DNA of 52,440 nt, taken from assembly GCA_009926845.1 (NCBI GenBank), contig RFOF01000003.1, forward strand, positions 1 to 52,440, read 5' to 3'. The stretch's first letter is position 1. The number at the start of each line of letters is the position of its first letter. The translations under genes and the position numbers were made by a program. Origin of the DNA: Alphaproteobacteria bacterium. Lineage in GTDB: Bacteria > Pseudomonadota > Alphaproteobacteria > Rickettsiales > SXRF01. The notes under the pieces are model-generated. The model ran no database searches, was not told the DNA's origin, and saw only the letters and a program-made list of their open reading frames with translations. Below are positions 49,625 to 52,440 of the stretch, piece after piece.

Positions 49625-49689
49625 TTTTGTGGACGGTAAAGGTCATTTAGATAGGATTTGGATAGGCACTAAAGCCTACTACCACAACC
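49625..49689 (+). promoter_or_regulatory. Regulon promoter, hairpin and leader, copy 5
   Basis: TTTTGTGGACGGT (49625-49637); TTGTGG lies 19 bases before TAGGAT (49652-49657). The hairpin TAGGC-ACTAAA-GCCTA (49664-49679) and ACTACCACAACC (49678-49689) follow, then AAGGAG and ATG 49710. The upstream 12 bases CAGGTCGAATTT also match the copy at 43.56 kb. The layout is the same as before the large parB gene. Confidence 0.75.
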
Positions 49690-49709
49690 ACCAAATTAAG
49701 GAGAACCCT

Positions 49710-50735
49710 ATGCCTAAAGCAACCGCCAAGAAAAAAGCTACGTCACCAAAACAAGCCAAGAAAGCCAAGCCTGCGAAAATCACTTGTCTGCACCAAGCCG
49801 CGCCGAACGATGTGATGCAGCAGCTTCCTCTCAATCAGATTTATGCCAACGATGAGCAAGCCCGTAAGCATTTCGATGAAACCGAACTGCGCCAACTTGC
49901 TGCGTCGATTAAGGTGCAAGGTCTGATTAGCCCGATTGTCGTAAGACCTGACGGCACAGGCAAATACATGATTGTTGCTGGTGAGCGTCGCTACCGCGCC
50001 TGCAAACTGCTTGAGCTGGAAAACGTCCAAGTCATCATCAAGCAGCTGTCTGATGCTTCGTTGACAGCGCAGATGATTATCGAGAACTTGCAGCGAGTTG
50101 ATATTTCACCGCTGGAAGAAGCCCGCGCATACCGCAAAGCGATGGATGATTTTGACTTAACGCCAGAGCAGTTAGCAGAAACAGTTGGCATCTTGCAGCC
50201 GTTCCGTGTGCATGACCGCCTGACGCTGTTGAACTTAAAACCTGAATATCAAATCTGTTTGGAGCAAGGGATATTGACACCCACCCAGGCATTTTACCTT
50301 TCAAAGGTTGCTCCTGAATATCAAGACCCATTCTGGCGCATGATCCGCAGCGGTAAAGTTGATAGCAGCGAACTTGCAGCGGTTGCTCAAACTTTTGCCG
50401 ATGCAGGCAACCAGCCTGAATTGTTTCCTGATGTGAAGCTGTCCGAAGAAGAAGTGCGGGCTCTGAAAAGTCTTGAGCAGCATATCGACACGATGGCACT
50501 CACCCTAAACCGCTTTTTCAATAAGGATGGGGAAATGGACATTGTGAAGAAGATCGACCGTATCCGTGCAAGCACGATTGCCGATAAGCTGGGTGCAATG
50601 GGCAAGACTTTAGCAATGGCGCAAAAGAAATTGCTTGAGCCTGTCGCGCAGAAGAAAGTCTTTGATGAATTGAGCGTGGCTGATGATGCGACCGAAAAAG
50701 CCGTTGCTACCGAAGAAGTGCTTGAAGCAGCGTGA
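49710..50735 (+). CDS. ParB-family protein (341 residues)
   Basis: The start is ATG 49710 behind AAGGAGAACC; the frame opens further upstream inside the promoter. After a Lys/Ala-rich N-terminus (residues 1-24) comes a canonical ParB core: LPLNQIYANDEQARKHFDE, GERRYRACKLL (91-101) and ENLQRVDISPLEEARAYR (125-142), which are the CTP- and DNA-clamp motifs. A helix-turn-helix follows (LTPEQLAETVGILQPFRVHDRLTLLNL), then an acidic C-terminal region. It is distinct from the large ParB upstream but has the same promoter and leader. No ParA is in the window. Confidence 0.85.
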   Translation: MPKATAKKKATSPKQAKKAKPAKITCLHQAAPNDVMQQLPLNQIYANDEQARKHFDETELRQLAASIKVQGLISPIVVRPDGTGKYMIVAGERRYRACKLLELENVQVIIKQLSDASLTAQMIIENLQRVDISPLEEARAYRKAMDDFDLTPEQLAETVGILQPFRVHDRLTLLNLKPEYQICLEQGILTPTQAFYLSKVAPEYQDPFWRMIRSGKVDSSELAAVAQTFADAGNQPELFPDVKLSEEEVRALKSLEQHIDTMALTLNRFFNKDGEMDIVKKIDRIRASTIADKLGAMGKTLAMAQKKLLEPVAQKKVFDELSVADDATEKAVATEEVLEAA

Positions 50736-50740
50736 ATTTG

Positions 50741-50781
50741 AGAGGTCAGATGGTGCAAATGCTGTCTGACCTCTTTTTTTT
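50741..50781 (+). terminator. Terminator after the 341-residue ParB gene
   Basis: AGAGGTCAGA (50741-50750) and TCTGACCTCT (50765-50774) form a 10-bp stem followed by eight T residues. It is a strong intrinsic terminator. Confidence 0.92.
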
Positions 50782-50862
50782 AGAGATTCATTTATGATGA
50801 AAGCGCGGGCAAATTTTCTTCCAAAGCTAGGAATACCAAGGCTTTCAATCATTAGGTGCGAT

Positions 50863-50944
50863 TTTTTGACCTAGTCCCAAAAAGGTAAAAACACCACTTT
50901 TTGACCTCATTTTGAGGTGAAAACGGGTAAAAACAGGGTAAAAC
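50863..50944. repeat. Iteron-like direct repeats in a gene-free stretch
   Basis: The interval 50782-51270 contains no gene I can support. Within it, TTTTTGACCT occurs twice, 35 bases apart (50863 and 50898). A related series follows: GGTAAAAAC (50884), GGTGAAAAC (50916), GGTAAAAAC (50926) and GGTAAAAC (50937). The last three are 10-11 bases apart, about one helical turn. This is how binding sites for a Rep-type or regulatory protein are arranged. AT-rich sequence follows. Confidence 0.45.
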
Positions 50945-50986
50945 TAGGGATTTTTAGGGATACGAAATTCATTTATTCCGTGTGGG

Positions 50987-51015
50987 CAAAAAAAATCCCA
51001 GCTCGGTGGCTGGGA
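50987..51015 (-). terminator. Hairpin with A/T flanks upstream of the Fic gene
   Basis: TCCCAGC and GCTGGGA arms with a six-base loop follow a run of eight A residues. On the minus strand this is a strong terminator, on the plus strand a weaker one (GTAATTTTT). No minus-strand gene is seen to the right, so it may shield the iteron-like region from antisense transcription. Confidence 0.65.
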
Positions 51016-51132
51016 CGTAATTTTTCGATTATGTGAAAACATTACATTATGCCGTGACGCTATGCAAGATATTTTTTCAGTATTTCAGTAACTTAGCAAG
51101 TTTGCAAAGATTCAAGGCGAGCAAAGGTATAA

Positions 51133-51262
51133 TATGTGACCATATAACCACTGTTATTATAGCTTTATCGGCTAATGCTATAACAATACCTCTTGTTATT
51201 ATATGATAATCGGTGTAAAGTATAATAACTAACCAGAAAAGCCATCCTTATTATAGTTTCGA
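51133..51262. promoter_or_regulatory. Repeat-rich operator region of the Fic gene
   Basis: GTTATTATA occurs at two places, its inverse TATAATAAC once, and a variant CTTATTATAG just before the start. A palindrome TATAGC...GCTATA also lies here, and GGTATAATATG contains a good -10 sequence. The arrangement suggests several copies of one operator, probably for autoregulation by the Fic protein's C-terminal winged-helix domain or by a partner. Confidence 0.5.
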
Positions 51263-51270
51263 GGACTAAA

Positions 51271-52440
51271 ATGACGACACAAGCAAGCCGCAGCGGGCAT
51301 TATGAGAAATTTGGAGAACACGAGCATTTCGTGCCGAAACCTCTGCCACCAGAGCCAGCCTTCCAGATGGATGCAGAGATGATCTCGCTCTATGGCGAAG
51401 CTATGCAGAGCTTGGGGCGGCTCGACGAGGTGGGAACCCGCATCCCCAGCAAGCGCCAGTTCATTGACGTGTACGTGGCAAAAGAAGCCGTGCTTTCCAG
51501 TGAAATTGAAGGCATCTACACCACGCTGACCGAAGTGCTTGAGTTTAATGCTCGCAAGAAAATGCGTGAAAACCGCAATGTTGAGGATGTGTTGAATTAC
51601 CTCGATGCGGTCAATCATGCCCTGAATATGGTTCGCGAACAGGGGTTGCCACTAACAAACCGTGTTATCAGGGAGAGCCACCAAGTTTTGCTGGCTGGTG
51701 CGCGGGGACAGACTAAAGCCCCAGGCGAGTTCCGAAAAGTTCCTGTGTTCGTCGGCAAGCTCGTGCCGCCTCCTGCCAATTATGTGCCTGATCTGATTCG
51801 TGACCTTGAGAAGTTCATTAACGAAGATAGCACCTGTGAGCCGCTTATCCGCGTTGGGCTTGCGCACGTCCAGTTTGAAACCATCCACCCATTTTTAGAT
51901 GGCAATGGCCGTATTGGTCGTTTGCTGATTGTGCTGATGATGTTGGAATACGGACTGTTGAAAGAGCCGATTTTGTATCCGTCCTTTTACTTCAAGAAAT
52001 TCCGCAGCGAGTATTACAGCAGGCTCGATGCCGTGCGCGTGAAGGCTGACTATGAGGGCTGGATTAAGTATTTTCTCCGTGGCGTAAAGGAATCCGCTGA
52101 TGATGTGGTTACCCGCGCGTGGCGGGTGGATACACTCATTCGTGAAAGCTCGGAACGCATCGAGGCTGCGCTTGGCCGCAACCGCGTGAAAGGCTTAAAG
52201 CTACTCGATAGCCTCTGCCATAATCCAGTAATGACCATCAATGACGTGGCAGAAGCAATTGAAACCACTTACCCGCCAGCAAAGAAGCTCGTGGATAAAT
52301 TCGTGGAAATAGGAATTTTGCAGCCCGAAGATGGGAAGCAGCGCAATCAGAGCTTTAAGTTTAAGCAGTATGAAAGAAGATCTATCTTTAACGCGCCGTT
52401 CTTAAGAAATACCGGAGGAATAACTCTTCCGCTTCCATCG
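51271..52440 (+). CDS. Fic family protein, class II (incomplete at window end)
   Basis: The gene opens at ATG 51271 (GAGG upstream) and runs without a stop to the window end, 390 codons. The catalytic motif HPFLDGNGRIGR (206-217) is intact, with the AMP-transfer His206. The inhibitory helix motif S-x3-E-G (SSEIEG, 76-81) precedes the Fic core, so this is a class II, self-inhibited enzyme. A Fic_N-type N-terminal region and a C-terminal winged-helix (MTINDVAEAIETTYPPAKKLVDKFVEIGIL) complete the build. It would transfer AMP or another nucleotide to target proteins. No separate antitoxin gene is visible. The usual length is about 370-400 residues, so nearly all of the protein is present. Confidence 0.9.
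   Translation, partial: MTTQASRSGHYEKFGEHEHFVPKPLPPEPAFQMDAEMISLYGEAMQSLGRLDEVGTRIPSKRQFIDVYVAKEAVLSSEIEGIYTTLTEVLEFNARKKMRENRNVEDVLNYLDAVNHALNMVREQGLPLTNRVIRESHQVLLAGARGQTKAPGEFRKVPVFVGKLVPPPANYVPDLIRDLEKFINEDSTCEPLIRVGLAHVQFETIHPFLDGNGRIGRLLIVLMMLEYGLLKEPILYPSFYFKKFRSEYYSRLDAVRVKADYEGWIKYFLRGVKESADDVVTRAWRVDTLIRESSERIEAALGRNRVKGLKLLDSLCHNPVMTINDVAEAIETTYPPAKKLVDKFVEIGILQPEDGKQRNQSFKFKQYERRSIFNAPFLRNTGGITLPLPS

Noticed and set aside
47642-49710. CRISPR-like interpretation of the repeated ACTACCACAACC elements
   Set aside because: The copies are kilobases apart, each sits before a gene start, and no spacer-repeat periodicity exists.

Overview
The window looks like the chromosome (or a large replicon) of a mid-GC alphaproteobacterium. 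Two things suggest this. The first bases encode the C-terminus of a porin-like beta-barrel ending in a terminal Phe. The phage in the window also uses the tail-tip gene set (DUF2460, DUF2163, NlpC/P60, TIM-barrel hub, DUF2793) typical of alphaproteobacterial phages and gene transfer agents. No rRNA, IS element, CRISPR array or integrase was seen. All calls come from reading the sequence; no database search was run.

Region 1 (1-1.7 kb): a porin tail with its terminator, then a protein built from seven 39-residue helical repeats that resemble mTERF- or OPR-type alpha-solenoids.

Region 2 (1.75-11.2 kb): a plus-strand metal-resistance cluster. It holds a small secreted Cys/His protein (apparently leaderless), the tripartite efflux pump CzcC-CzcB-CzcA, a His-rich periplasmic protein, two outer-membrane barrel proteins, two related small lipoproteins and a short CDF transporter. 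The CzcA signature points to divalent cations such as Zn, Co or Cd. Region 3 (11.3-15.1 kb): a TonB-dependent receptor under a Fur-type 7-1-7 palindrome, with its own TonB, ExbB and ExbD. An uptake system therefore sits directly beside an efflux system.

Region 4 (15.1-43.5 kb, minus strand): a siphovirus-like late operon. Read from right to left it runs: methyltransferase-like/GNAT-like fusion, ParB/Srx-domain protein, small and large terminase, portal, head morphogenesis, Zn-ribbon-like protein, scaffold, major capsid, head-tail connectors, tail tube, tail chaperones with a -1 frameshift, tape measure, fibres, GTA-type tail tip, membrane protein, lysozyme and small end genes. Several rho-independent terminators lie between structural genes, notably around the scaffold, capsid and tail tube.

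Region 5 (43.5-50.8 kb, plus strand): a divergent accessory block with two canonical ParB proteins, an N6-methylase-like gene broken by an in-frame TGA, and a series of small conserved-looking proteins. Its unusual feature is shared control. Three promoters carry the same TTTTGTGGACGGT box at identical spacing to a -10 element, and six leaders contain ACTACCACAACC just before the ribosome binding site. The two ParB leaders also carry a small hairpin with a compensatory base-pair change. I regard this regulon, together with the methyltransferase/GNAT fusion, as the most promising undescribed biology here. A tRNA-like sequence, a strong terminator and an iteron-like repeat cluster follow, and a class II Fic protein runs into the window end. 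No integrase or replication initiator is present, so whether this is a prophage, a phage-plasmid or a remnant cannot be decided from the window alone.
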